From the NCBI RefSeq assembly GCF_025919725.1, contig NZ_CP081495.1, forward strand, positions 496,001 through 560,000: 64,000 nucleotides of DNA, read 5' to 3'. The stretch comes from Flavobacterium agricola (GTDB lineage Bacteria; Bacteroidota; Bacteroidia; Flavobacteriales; Flavobacteriaceae). The notes under the pieces were generated by a model, which saw only the letters and a program-made list of their open reading frames with translations, did no database searches and was not told the origin of the DNA. Made by a program: the position numbers and the translations under genes. Each line of letters starts with the position of its first letter. Position 1 is the first letter of the stretch. Shown piece after piece: positions 44,153 to 52,708 of this stretch.

Positions 44153-46090
44153 ATGGCAAAAAACAATAAAAACAATTCTACTAAAGTAAAAATTAGCCCG
44201 TGGATTATTTACGTAGCTATTATTTTAGCATTGATAGCTATTAATTTTGCTGGTGGATCATCTTTTCAGGAAACCAAGCCAACAACCATTGCTAAATTTT
44301 ACCAATATTTAGATCAGGGGGATGTAGATAAAGTAGTTTTCGATAAAAGCACAGCAAAAGTTTATTTAAAAAAGGAAGCCTTAGAATCGGATCGTTTTCC
44401 AGAAATCGAGAAAACAAACCTTTTAAATAAAGAAAATGCCGGACCTCATTTTACTTTAGATATCGGAAGTCAAGAAGCTTTTCAAAACAATCTTGAAAAA
44501 GCTCGCGAAACAGGTAAGTTAAGCGACTATAAAGTTGAACAAGAAAGCAATTGGGGAGATATATTATTATCGTTTTTGCCTTTTGTTATTTTTATCGGAA
44601 TCTGGATTTATATGATGCGTCGTATGTCTGGCGGTGGTGCTGGCGGTGGCGGTGGTCAAATTTTCTCAATCGGGAAATCTAAAGCCAAATTATTTGACGA
44701 AAAAACAGACGTGAAAATTACTTTTAAAGACGTTGCTGGATTAGAAGGCGCGAAAGAAGAAGTGCAAGAAATTGTTGAGTTTTTACGTAACCCACAAAAA
44801 TATACTGATTTAGGAGGTAAAATTCCTAAAGGAGCTTTATTAGTTGGTCCTCCAGGAACAGGTAAAACCTTATTAGCAAAAGCAGTTGCTGGTGAAGCGC
44901 AAGTGCCTTTCTTTTCAATATCAGGTTCTGATTTCGTAGAAATGTTTGTTGGGGTAGGGGCATCACGTGTTCGAGACTTATTCAAACAAGCTAAAGAAAA
45001 ATCGCCTGCAATTATTTTTATTGATGAGATTGATGCTGTAGGTAGAGCTCGTGGTAAAAACAACATGTCAGGTTCTAACGACGAACGTGAAAATACATTA
45101 AACCAATTGTTAACCGAAATGGATGGTTTTGGTAGTAACCAACATGTAATTGTTTTAGCAGCAACCAACCGTGCAGATGTTTTAGATAAAGCATTAATGC
45201 GTGCTGGGCGTTTTGACAGACAGATTTATGTAGATTTACCAGATGTTCGTGAAAGAGAACAAATTTTTCAGGTGCATTTAAAACCACTTAAAAAGGCTGA
45301 AGAATTAGATGTTGAGTTTTTAGCGAAACAAACACCAGGATTCTCAGGGGCAGATATTGCAAACGTTTGTAATGAAGCAGCTTTAATTGCTGCACGTAAA
45401 GGCAAAACAGCAGTAGATAAACAAGATTTCTTAGATGCAGTTGACCGTATTGTAGGTGGTTTAGAAAAGAAAAATAAAATTATAACACCAGACGAAAAAC
45501 GTGCTATTGCAATTCACGAAGCAGGACATGCAACCGTAAGTTGGTTATTAGAACATGCAGCGCCATTGGTTAAAGTTACTATTGTTCCACGCGGACAATC
45601 TTTAGGTGCAGCATGGTATTTACCAGAAGAAAGACAAATTGTTCGTACCGAACAAATGTTAGACGAAATGTGTGCTACTATGGGCGGACGTGCTGCAGAA
45701 AAAGTTACATTTAATAAAATTTCTACAGGCGCATTAAGCGATTTAGAAAAAGTAACCAAACAAGCACGCGCAATGGTAACCGTTTACGGATTAAATGATG
45801 CGATAGGTAACGTTACGTATTACGATTCATCAGGGCAAAATGAATACGGGTTTACAAAACCTTATTCTGACGAAACAGCAAAAATTATTGATAAAGAAAT
45901 TTCAGATTTGATCGAATCACAATACAAACGTGCTATTCAAATTTTAACTGAAAATAAAGACAAGTTATTTGAGCTGGCTGATGTTTTGATTGAAAAAGAA
46001 GTTATTTTTAAAGATGATTTAGAAAGAATTTTCGGTGTACGTCCATATGGTGCAACTGAAGATGTTGAAAATCAAGATGTATTAGCATAA
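44153..46090 (+). CDS. ftsH: ATP-dependent zinc metalloprotease FtsH
   Basis: 645 residues. Two N-terminal transmembrane helices (about 16-35 and 138-156) frame a periplasmic domain; then the AAA+ module with Walker A GPPGTGKT, Walker B IIFIDEID and the second-region arginines (RAGRFDR), followed by the zinc site HEAGH. It degrades membrane and short-lived cytosolic proteins as a hexamer. A glycine-rich linker (GGGAGGGGG) follows the second helix. Terminates at a strong hairpin. Confidence 0.97.
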   Translation: MAKNNKNNSTKVKISPWIIYVAIILALIAINFAGGSSFQETKPTTIAKFYQYLDQGDVDKVVFDKSTAKVYLKKEALESDRFPEIEKTNLLNKENAGPHFTLDIGSQEAFQNNLEKARETGKLSDYKVEQESNWGDILLSFLPFVIFIGIWIYMMRRMSGGGAGGGGGQIFSIGKSKAKLFDEKTDVKITFKDVAGLEGAKEEVQEIVEFLRNPQKYTDLGGKIPKGALLVGPPGTGKTLLAKAVAGEAQVPFFSISGSDFVEMFVGVGASRVRDLFKQAKEKSPAIIFIDEIDAVGRARGKNNMSGSNDERENTLNQLLTEMDGFGSNQHVIVLAATNRADVLDKALMRAGRFDRQIYVDLPDVREREQIFQVHLKPLKKAEELDVEFLAKQTPGFSGADIANVCNEAALIAARKGKTAVDKQDFLDAVDRIVGGLEKKNKIITPDEKRAIAIHEAGHATVSWLLEHAAPLVKVTIVPRGQSLGAAWYLPEERQIVRTEQMLDEMCATMGGRAAEKVTFNKISTGALSDLEKVTKQARAMVTVYGLNDAIGNVTYYDSSGQNEYGFTKPYSDETAKIIDKEISDLIESQYKRAIQILTENKDKLFELADVLIEKEVIFKDDLERIFGVRPYGATEDVENQDVLA

Positions 46091-46112
46091 AATAAGCGTT
46101 AAATAAAAATTA

Positions 46113-46149
46113 AAAACCCAATTTAAAATCCTGTTTTAAATTGGGTTTT
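46113..46149 (+). terminator. Intrinsic terminator after ftsH
   Basis: 16-bp stem AAAACCCAATTTAAAA / TTTTAAATTGGGTTTT with a five-base loop and T run. Confidence 0.88.
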
Positions 46150-46154
46150 TTTTG

Positions 46155-46162
46155 TATCTTTG
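46155..46162 (+). promoter_or_regulatory. Candidate -7 element for LUD-cdsA-psd operon
   Basis: TATCTTTG matches TAnnTTTG, about 40 bp before the ATG at 46203. Confidence 0.5.
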
Positions 46163-46202
46163 GTTTGATGATTAAAAATCAACTAAAAATGAATTGCTAC
46201 TA

Positions 46203-46811
46203 ATGAATTTTTTTAAAAGGTTATTTGGTTCTAAAAATGACGATGAATCTGCTGAAAACACTGCAGGTCAGAGTCCGTATTTGCCTGCGCCAAGTTTGCC
46301 TATAGATGAGCAGTTTACATTTAATTTTAAAAAAAATGGAGGTAAATTTTTGTACTGTGAAGACATGCATGAAATTTACGAACATTTTGAAAATATTATG
46401 CTTGAAAACGATTGGTACGAAACAGAAGTACTGTGTTTTAACCCGGAATTATTTCCTATTTTAGAACACAATAATTTCAATTTCCAAAATATAAAAAAAC
46501 CAACATTCGTTTTCTCTACTTGCGAAAGCTTAATTGCTGATGAAGGATCTATTCTTTTCAGTTCAAATCAATTTAAAGCATTAAAAATTAACGAGTTGCC
46601 AGATAATATGATTGTTTTTGCAACTACAAGTCAACTAAAACCTCAAAAAAGAGAAGGAATGAGCGAGATTAATCGCAAATATCATCCTAATTTTCCATCA
46701 AACATTACTACGTTGCGTAATTTTGAAGTTAATTCTCAGGCTCATGCCAATTCACTTCAATACAGCACTGCGCCAAAAAATTTATATTTATTATTGTTAG
46801 AAGACCTATAA
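46203..46811 (+). CDS. LUD domain protein
   Basis: About 202 residues from ATG 46203 (a TTG three codons upstream is unlikely). The C-terminal half has FVFSTCESLIADEGSILFSS and NMIVFATTSQL, the strand-turn pattern of LUD (LutB/LutC) domains. In flavobacteria it precedes cdsA; LutC relatives take part in lactate use, but this short version's role is unknown. One base separates it from cdsA. Confidence 0.75.
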   Translation: MNFFKRLFGSKNDDESAENTAGQSPYLPAPSLPIDEQFTFNFKKNGGKFLYCEDMHEIYEHFENIMLENDWYETEVLCFNPELFPILEHNNFNFQNIKKPTFVFSTCESLIADEGSILFSSNQFKALKINELPDNMIVFATTSQLKPQKREGMSEINRKYHPNFPSNITTLRNFEVNSQAHANSLQYSTAPKNLYLLLLEDL

Positions 46812-46812
46812 A

Positions 46813-47619
46813 ATGTCTGAAAATATCACACGTTCCATTTCTGGTATCATATTTATTGTTTTGCTTGTTTTTTGTACTTTGTACTCAGAAACATCTTTTA
46901 TATTGTTGTTTAGCATTTTTGCATTGTTAGCTGTTTACGAGTTTACCAAATTGGTAAATATTAGTTTAATAGCTTCGTTTATATTAGTTATTGCGTGTAT
47001 TTTATTGGGCGTTGTTTTTGAAAAGCCTGATCCAACAAATAATTTAATGCTTTGTATTGCAACCTTATTTATTAGCGTTTCTTTGCTGATTAATTTATTT
47101 AGAAAAAATGCTACGCAATTGTTCTATAATGATAATTTAGGTAAGTTTTTTCAACTGTTAGGATATGTAATTTTTCCTTTCGTAATAATTATGAAGCTGC
47201 CTTATATGTTTTCATCATTTACACCACAAATTGTTATAGGAATTTTTATTTTAATTTGGACAAATGATACTTTTGCATATATCTTTGGTAAATATTTAGG
47301 AAAACATAAATTATTTGAGCGTGTTTCGCCTAAAAAAACAATCGAAGGTTTTATTGGTGGTTTAGTAGGCTGCTTAGCTGTAGCTTGTTTACTTAGCCTT
47401 TATTTTCAGTTTTTAAGTTTAGGCTTATGGTTATTAACTGGTTTAGTAATGAGTATTATGGGAACCCTTGGCGATTTGGTTGAATCGCGTTACAAACGTT
47501 TAGCTGGAGTAAAAGATTCAGGAAAAATTATGCCCGGACATGGCGGTATTTTAGACCGTTTTGATAGTGTTATTTTTGCTACACCATTTTTGTATTTTAT
47601 TTTATTTTTTTTTCGATAA
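46813..47619 (+). CDS. cdsA: Phosphatidate cytidylyltransferase
   Basis: A 268-residue integral membrane protein with about eight helices and the signature SPKKTIEGFIGG followed by GDLVESRYKRLAGVKDSGKIMPGHGGILDRFDS. It makes CDP-diacylglycerol from phosphatidate and CTP at the inner membrane. Directly followed (3 bp) by psd, so a phospholipid operon. Confidence 0.95.
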   Translation: MSENITRSISGIIFIVLLVFCTLYSETSFILLFSIFALLAVYEFTKLVNISLIASFILVIACILLGVVFEKPDPTNNLMLCIATLFISVSLLINLFRKNATQLFYNDNLGKFFQLLGYVIFPFVIIMKLPYMFSSFTPQIVIGIFILIWTNDTFAYIFGKYLGKHKLFERVSPKKTIEGFIGGLVGCLAVACLLSLYFQFLSLGLWLLTGLVMSIMGTLGDLVESRYKRLAGVKDSGKIMPGHGGILDRFDSVIFATPFLYFILFFFR

Positions 47620-47622
47620 AAG

Positions 47623-48279
47623 ATGTTTCATAAAGAAGGAGCCAAGATCATATTAGGATCTGTAATTGTAACTGTTGTTTTATTTTTTTTAATAGATCAA
47701 TTTGTTCATGTAGAGTGGTTACGTACCGTATTACTGCTTGTTGTTTTATTGTTGTTACTAACAGTTTTACAATTTTTTAGAAATCCGAAGCGTTTAATTC
47801 ATGACGAATTAGACACCATTTTAGCACCCGTAGATGGGAAGGTTGTGGTGATTGAGGAAGTTTATGAACCAGAATATTTTAAAGACAAACGATTAATGGT
47901 TTCAATCTTCATGTCGCCTATTAACGTCCACGTTACGCGTTATGCCCTTAATGGAGATGTGATTTATTCGCAATATCACCCAGGTAAATATTTGGTAGCT
48001 TGGCATCCCAAAGCAAGTGAAGAAAACGAACGTACAACCATTGTAATAGATAATCCTAATTTTGGACCTGTTATGTACCGCCAAATTGCAGGCGCATTAG
48101 CTAAACGCATTGTAAACTATGCAAAGGTTGGCGATTATGCCAAACAAGGACAAGATGCCGGCTTTATTAAATTCGGATCTCGTGTAGATTTATACCTACC
48201 TTTAAGTACCGAGGTTTTAGTTAAACTAAATGACAAAGCTGTAGGTAACAGAACTTTAATTGCCAAATACAATAATTAA
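47623..48279 (+). CDS. psd: Phosphatidylserine decarboxylase family protein
   Basis: A 218-residue short-form enzyme: two N-terminal membrane helices (about 9-50), IHDELDTILAPVDGKVVVI, SIFMSPINVHVTRYALNG and IKFGSRVDLYLP, whose Gly-Ser is the self-cleavage site forming the pyruvoyl group. It turns phosphatidylserine into phosphatidylethanolamine, the step after CdsA and PS synthase. Its stop overlaps the ACBP start. Confidence 0.92.
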   Translation: MFHKEGAKIILGSVIVTVVLFFLIDQFVHVEWLRTVLLLVVLLLLLTVLQFFRNPKRLIHDELDTILAPVDGKVVVIEEVYEPEYFKDKRLMVSIFMSPINVHVTRYALNGDVIYSQYHPGKYLVAWHPKASEENERTTIVIDNPNFGPVMYRQIAGALAKRIVNYAKVGDYAKQGQDAGFIKFGSRVDLYLPLSTEVLVKLNDKAVGNRTLIAKYNN

Positions 48280-48554
48280 TGACAGAGCAAAATCTAGATA
48301 TTGAATTTAAAAAATATTTTGATTTGTTAAATACAACCTTAAAGCAGTCGGATGTCCCACAAGACATCCAATTGCTTTTATACGGATTGTATAAACAAGC
48401 AACTTTAAATGAAGTTGATGCCGAAGTAAATTTAAATGATGCATATTCTAACTTAATTCATGCTTTTAAGTTAAATGCATGGTTACAAGTTAAACATTTG
48501 TCTCCAAGTGAAGCAAAAAATGCGTATATTGAACAAGTAAAAAAATTACTTTAG
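48279..48554 (+). CDS. Acyl-CoA-binding protein (91 aa)
   Basis: Full ACBP fold: FKKYFDLLNTTLKQSDVPQDIQLLLYGLYKQATLNEVD then AWLQVKHLSPSEAKNAYIEQVKKLL, carrying the family YxLYKQAT and W..K..LS..EA..YI motifs. It binds long-chain acyl-CoA in the cytosol. Bacterial ACBPs are sparse; its coupling to psd ties it to lipid metabolism. Confidence 0.92.
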   Translation: MTEQNLDIEFKKYFDLLNTTLKQSDVPQDIQLLLYGLYKQATLNEVDAEVNLNDAYSNLIHAFKLNAWLQVKHLSPSEAKNAYIEQVKKLL

Positions 48555-48555
48555 T

Positions 48556-49320
48556 ATGAAAAAAACAATTTTAACAACATCATTACTTTCTTTATTTTTA
48601 TTAAGCTGTAATGAAAATAAGAATTTACAAGAAGTAGCCATTGCTGATGCAACCGAGCAAACATCAGAAGTTAAATCTTATCCTGATCCAGCAGAAGTTA
48701 AAGCAGATGGTAAATTTCAGATGCAAGGTTTAAAATACGGTTATTCGGATTTAAATAAAGCAATTGATCCAGAAACTGTTTTTATTCACTATAGCAAACA
48801 CCATTTAGGTTATGCAAACAATTTAAACAAAGCCATTGCTGGTACACCGCAAGAAAATCAAACAATTGAAGAAATTTTAGTTGGTTTAGATGTAAATAAC
48901 GCAACTTTACGCAACAATGCAGGTGGTTATTACAACCATAATTTATATTGGGATGTACTTTCGCCAACACCACATGAAGCTTCTAAAGAATTTGATGAAG
49001 CTGTAAAAGCAACTTTTGGTTCTAAAGATGAATTAGTAAAACAATTAAAAGATGCAGCAGCTAAACAATTTGGTTCAGGTTGGTCTTGGTTGGTTGTAAC
49101 ACCAGAAGGTAAGTTAGCAGTAACTGCAACTGCAAATCAAGACAATCCATTAATGCCAAATGCTGCAGTTAAAGGAACACCAATTTTTGGTATTGATGTG
49201 TGGGAACATGCTTATTATTTAAACTACCAAAACAAACGTGCTGATTATTTAGATGAAATTTTCAATATTGTTGATTGGGAAATTGTTAGTGAAAACTATG
49301 CAAAAGCATTAACGAAATAA
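48556..49320 (+). CDS. sodB: Superoxide dismutase Fe/Mn, lipoprotein-type
   Basis: Metal ligands appear in HYSKHHLGYANNLN (first His), NNAGGYYNHNLYW (second His) and DVWEHAYYLNYQNKRADYL (Asp and His). Unlike cytosolic SodB it starts with a lipoprotein signal, LSLFLLSCNENK, then a spacer of about 35 residues, so it is probably exported and lipid-anchored in the envelope. It would remove superoxide outside the cytosol. It follows ACBP by one base. Confidence 0.92.
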   Translation: MKKTILTTSLLSLFLLSCNENKNLQEVAIADATEQTSEVKSYPDPAEVKADGKFQMQGLKYGYSDLNKAIDPETVFIHYSKHHLGYANNLNKAIAGTPQENQTIEEILVGLDVNNATLRNNAGGYYNHNLYWDVLSPTPHEASKEFDEAVKATFGSKDELVKQLKDAAAKQFGSGWSWLVVTPEGKLAVTATANQDNPLMPNAAVKGTPIFGIDVWEHAYYLNYQNKRADYLDEIFNIVDWEIVSENYAKALTK

Positions 49321-49328
49321 TTAAAAAT

Positions 49329-49359
49329 AAAAAAAGGAAAGCTTTGCTTTCCTTTTTTT
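49329..49359. terminator. Bidirectional terminator between sod and coaD
   Basis: AAAAAGGAAAGC-TTT-GCTTTCCTTTTT; it overlaps the coaD stop and serves both converging genes. Confidence 0.85.
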
Positions 49360-49816
49360 ATTTTTCTACTCTTACCGAATCAGGTACTAAAACCGTATAA
49401 TCGCCGCCGTTACGTAAAACATCGCGAACAATGCTTGAGCTGATGTACGATGTGCTTGCGGCAGTTAATAAAAATACCGTTTCAATGTTTGATAACCTTC
49501 TGTTGGTGTGCGCAATTGCTTTTTCAAACTCAAAATCGGCAGGATTACGTAAACCGCGTAAAATGAATTGCGCATTAATGCGTTCACATAATTCTATGGT
49601 TAAACCTTCGTAGGTAATAACCGATATTTTTGGTTCATCTTTAAAAGCTTCTTTAATAAAGTTTAAACGTTGCTCTAACGAAAACATATATTTTTTATCT
49701 GCATTTACTCCAATAGCAATTACAATCTCATCAAATAAAGGTAAAGCGCGTTTAATAATATCATAATGTCCTAACGTAATCGGATCAAAAGATCCTGGAA
49801 AAAGTGCTTTTCTCAT
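49358..49816 (-). CDS. coaD: Pantetheine-phosphate adenylyltransferase
   Basis: 152 residues with the nucleotidyltransferase motif FPGSFDPITLGHYDII (TxGH), the ILRGLRNPADFEFE segment and TSYISSSIVRDV. Catalyses the fourth step of CoA synthesis. One base after ddl on the same strand. Confidence 0.95.
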   Translation of the reverse strand: MRKALFPGSFDPITLGHYDIIKRALPLFDEIVIAIGVNADKKYMFSLEQRLNFIKEAFKDEPKISVITYEGLTIELCERINAQFILRGLRNPADFEFEKAIAHTNRRLSNIETVFLLTAASTSYISSSIVRDVLRNGGDYTVLVPDSVRVEK

Positions 49817-49817
49817 A

Positions 49818-50783
49818 TTATGCTTGTTCTATGGCGTTGGTTAATAAATCGGTCATGCTAATGCCGGCAGCTTTTGCTTGCTGGGGTAAAATACTTTCGT
49901 TGGTCATGCCCGGAATGGTATTCATTTCTAACATATAAGGTTCGCCGTTTACAATAATAAATTCAGAACGTGAAAAACCTTTCATTTGTAAGACCTGATA
50001 AGCTTTTTTAGCAGCAGCAGCAACTTTCGCATGAATTTCGTCTGATATTCTCGCTGGAGTGATTTCTTGAGATTTGCCTAAATATTTAGCTTCGTAATCA
50101 AAAAAATCATTTTCAGACACAATTTCTGTCATCGGTAAAACTATAACTTCACCTTGATAATTAATTACTCCAACCGAAACTTCTGTACCTTCTAAAAAAC
50201 TTTCAATTATAATTTCATGATCTTCTTTATAAGCCGTTTCAATCGCAGGTAATAATTCGGTAGGATTATGCACTTTTGTAATTCCAAAACTAGAACCCGA
50301 ACGATTGGGTTTTACAAAACAAGGCAATCCTAATTTATCTATAATTTCTTGTTCAGTAAAAACATCGCCTTTGTTTAAATAAAAAGATTTTGCTGTTTTT
50401 ATGCCGTATGGTTTTAAAACCGATAGTAAATCGCGTTTGTTAAATGTTAAGGCTGCTTGATAAAAATCGCATGCGGTTTGTTTGATGCCTAATAACTGAA
50501 AATAGGCTTGTAGCAAACCATCTTCACCAGGCGTGCCGTGTATTACATTAAATACAACATCAAACTTTAAAATAGATTGGTTGTAATTTACACTAAAATC
50601 AGCTCTGTTTATCGGATATTCTTTTTCAGTATCATCAACCAAAACCCATTTATCTTTTAAAAGATACACGCGGTATGCCTCGTACTTAGTTTTATCAATG
50701 TTTTGATATACCACATTGCCTGAGGTAATTGAAATTTGATATTCGCTCGAATATCCGCCCATAATAACGGCAACTTTTTTCAT
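49818..50783 (-). CDS. ddl: D-alanine-D-alanine ligase
   Basis: 321 residues, ATP-grasp: VAVIMGGYSSEYQISITSG, VIHGTPGEDGLLQAYFQ, CFVKPNRSGSSFGITKV, EGTEVSVGVINY, and YMLEMNTIPGMTNESILPQ. Forms the D-Ala-D-Ala dipeptide for peptidoglycan. Head of a two-gene ddl-coaD unit, divergent from the PASTA gene. Confidence 0.95.
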   Translation of the reverse strand: MKKVAVIMGGYSSEYQISITSGNVVYQNIDKTKYEAYRVYLLKDKWVLVDDTEKEYPINRADFSVNYNQSILKFDVVFNVIHGTPGEDGLLQAYFQLLGIKQTACDFYQAALTFNKRDLLSVLKPYGIKTAKSFYLNKGDVFTEQEIIDKLGLPCFVKPNRSGSSFGITKVHNPTELLPAIETAYKEDHEIIIESFLEGTEVSVGVINYQGEVIVLPMTEIVSENDFFDYEAKYLGKSQEITPARISDEIHAKVAAAAKKAYQVLQMKGFSRSEFIIVNGEPYMLEMNTIPGMTNESILPQQAKAAGISMTDLLTNAIEQA

Positions 50784-50864
50784 GTTAATGCGATTAGCTT
50801 AATTATTAGTTTAATTTACAAAATTATCATAAATTGTATATATCAAAAAACACTTTCTATTTTA

Positions 50865-50872
50865 TATATTTG
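50865..50872 (+). promoter_or_regulatory. Candidate -7 element for PASTA-rluD
   Basis: TATATTTG, 17 bp before the ATG at 50890. Confidence 0.5.
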
Positions 50873-50889
50873 TAAAAAAAAATTTCCTT

Positions 50890-51534
50890 ATGAATTTAAT
50901 AAAGTTTTTAACCAGTAAAACTTTCTTTATCAACTTAGGTCTTGCTGTGTTGGTTGTGATAATTGGCGTTTTTGGCGTTTTAAAATTTTTAAAAGTAGTT
51001 ACCCAACACGATATTGTAGTAAAAGTACCTAATTTAATTAATACAAGCTCTTTAGATGCTGCAGAAAAATTGCAGGATTTAGATTTGCATTTGGTTATTT
51101 TAGATACCATTCCGTATAACAATACCATTAAACCTTTTGCTATTGTAGAACAAGATCCGCTTCCGGAACAAGATGTTAAAAACGGACGTAAAATTTATGT
51201 GCAAATTAATGCCGGAGAATATGAAAATGTGAAATTACCGGTTATTAAAGAAGGAACTTCGTTACGTCAGGCAGAAAACTTATTACGTTCGGCTGGTTTA
51301 GAAGTTGGTGAAAAAACTTACAAACGTCACGAATACAAAGATGTAGTTTTAGGATTAATTTCTAAAGGAAAACCAATTACCGCAGGAACTATATTAAAAA
51401 AACATTCTAAAGTAGATTTAGTTTTAGGAGATGGCTTTACTAAACCTACAGAAATTGAAGTTACTTTAAATAATACACAAAATTTAATAAATGCCCCAGA
51501 AACCGAAGAAATTGAAGGTTTTGAAGAAGAATAA
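50890..51534 (+). CDS. PASTA domain membrane protein (214 aa)
   Basis: One N-terminal transmembrane helix (about 13-35), then two to three PASTA repeats (VKVPNLINTSSLDAAEKLQ..IVEQDPLPEQDVKNG; VKLPVIKEGTSLRQAENLL..ISKGKPITAGTI). PASTA domains bind peptidoglycan-like ligands. It has no kinase domain. Adjacent to ddl, supporting a link to the cell wall; 5 bp from rluD. Confidence 0.85.
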   Translation: MNLIKFLTSKTFFINLGLAVLVVIIGVFGVLKFLKVVTQHDIVVKVPNLINTSSLDAAEKLQDLDLHLVILDTIPYNNTIKPFAIVEQDPLPEQDVKNGRKIYVQINAGEYENVKLPVIKEGTSLRQAENLLRSAGLEVGEKTYKRHEYKDVVLGLISKGKPITAGTILKKHSKVDLVLGDGFTKPTEIEVTLNNTQNLINAPETEEIEGFEEE

Positions 51535-51539
51535 ATACA

Positions 51540-52577
51540 ATGAAAGACGATATTAATTTAGAAATTGAAGAAGGAAATTTATTTGAACATTACTCATTCG
51601 AGGCTGGTAAAGGGCAAGCGCCCCTGCGTGTAGATAAGTTTTTAATGAATTTAGTTGAAAATGCTACACGTAACAAAATTCAGAAAGCTGCCGAAAACGG
51701 AAATATTTTTATAAACGATGTGCCGGTAAAATCAAATGCTAAAGTAAAAGCGAATGATGTGGTTCGTGTACTTATGGAACAGCCGCCTTTTGAAAATATA
51801 ATTATTCCAGAAAACATACCATTAAACATTGTTTACGAAGACGATCAGCTTTTGGTAATTAACAAACCCGCTGGTTTGGTAGTGCATCCGGGACACGGAA
51901 ATTATACCGGAACCTTAGTAAACGCATTAGCTTATCATTTTGATAACTTACCTTTAAACTCAAGCGAGCGTCCAGGCTTAGTTCATCGTATTGATAAAGA
52001 TACATCAGGTTTATTGGTTTGTGCTAAAACAGAATTTGCTATGAGCTATTTAGCCAAGCAGTTTGAAGAAAAAACTTCGGAGCGTGAATATATTGCTATT
52101 GTTTGGGGAAATGTGGAAGAAGATGAAGGTACGATTGAAAGTTACATTGGCCGACATTTAAAAGACCGCATGCAAATGGCATCTTTTGATGATGAAGCGC
52201 ACGGAAAATGGGCCGTAACGCATTATAAAGTTATTGAACGTTTGGGGTATGTAACCGTAGTTTCTTGTAAGTTAGAAACGGGACGTACGCATCAAATTAG
52301 AGTGCACATGAAATCAATTGGGCATACCTTATTTAATGACGAACGCTATGGCGGTAATTTAATTTTAAAAGGTACAACCTTTACCAAGTACAAACAATTT
52401 ATAGATAATTGTTTTAAAACCTTACCAAGACAAGCTTTACATGCTAAAACTTTAGGTTTTGAGCACCCAATAACAAAAGAATTTATGCGATTTGATTCTG
52501 ACATTCCAGAAGATATGGTAAGCGTTATTGAAAAATGGCGCATCTATGCTAAATCGCAATCCGAATATATCGATTAA
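51540..52577 (+). CDS. rluD: 23S rRNA pseudouridine synthase, RluD family
   Basis: S4 RNA-binding domain (PLRVDKFLMNLVENATRNKIQKA) and a synthase domain with the catalytic aspartate in HRIDKDTSGLL and the KTLRQALHAKTL-like end. Isomerises uridines of helix 69 of 23S rRNA in the family. Confidence 0.93.
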   Translation: MKDDINLEIEEGNLFEHYSFEAGKGQAPLRVDKFLMNLVENATRNKIQKAAENGNIFINDVPVKSNAKVKANDVVRVLMEQPPFENIIIPENIPLNIVYEDDQLLVINKPAGLVVHPGHGNYTGTLVNALAYHFDNLPLNSSERPGLVHRIDKDTSGLLVCAKTEFAMSYLAKQFEEKTSEREYIAIVWGNVEEDEGTIESYIGRHLKDRMQMASFDDEAHGKWAVTHYKVIERLGYVTVVSCKLETGRTHQIRVHMKSIGHTLFNDERYGGNLILKGTTFTKYKQFIDNCFKTLPRQALHAKTLGFEHPITKEFMRFDSDIPEDMVSVIEKWRIYAKSQSEYID

Positions 52578-52582
52578 TACTT

Positions 52583-52614
52583 AAAAAACTCAACTACAAA
52601 AAGTTGGGTTTTTT
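52583..52614 (+). terminator. Intrinsic terminator after rluD
   Basis: AAAAAACTCAACT / AGTTGGGTTTTTT stem with one G-U pair. Confidence 0.8.
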
Positions 52615-52670
52615 ATTTTACAAGCTTTTATATTACAGCAATTAAAAAATAATAAATGAATTATTTTTCG

Positions 52671-52678
52671 TAAATTTG
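52671..52678 (+). promoter_or_regulatory. Candidate -7 element for ABC-F gene
   Basis: TAAATTTG, 30 bp before ATG 52709; it supports that start over the upstream in-frame codon at 52676, which lies within the element. Confidence 0.55.
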
Positions 52679-52708
52679 CCTCAATTTTTAGTAATTAAAC
52701 TCAGTACA

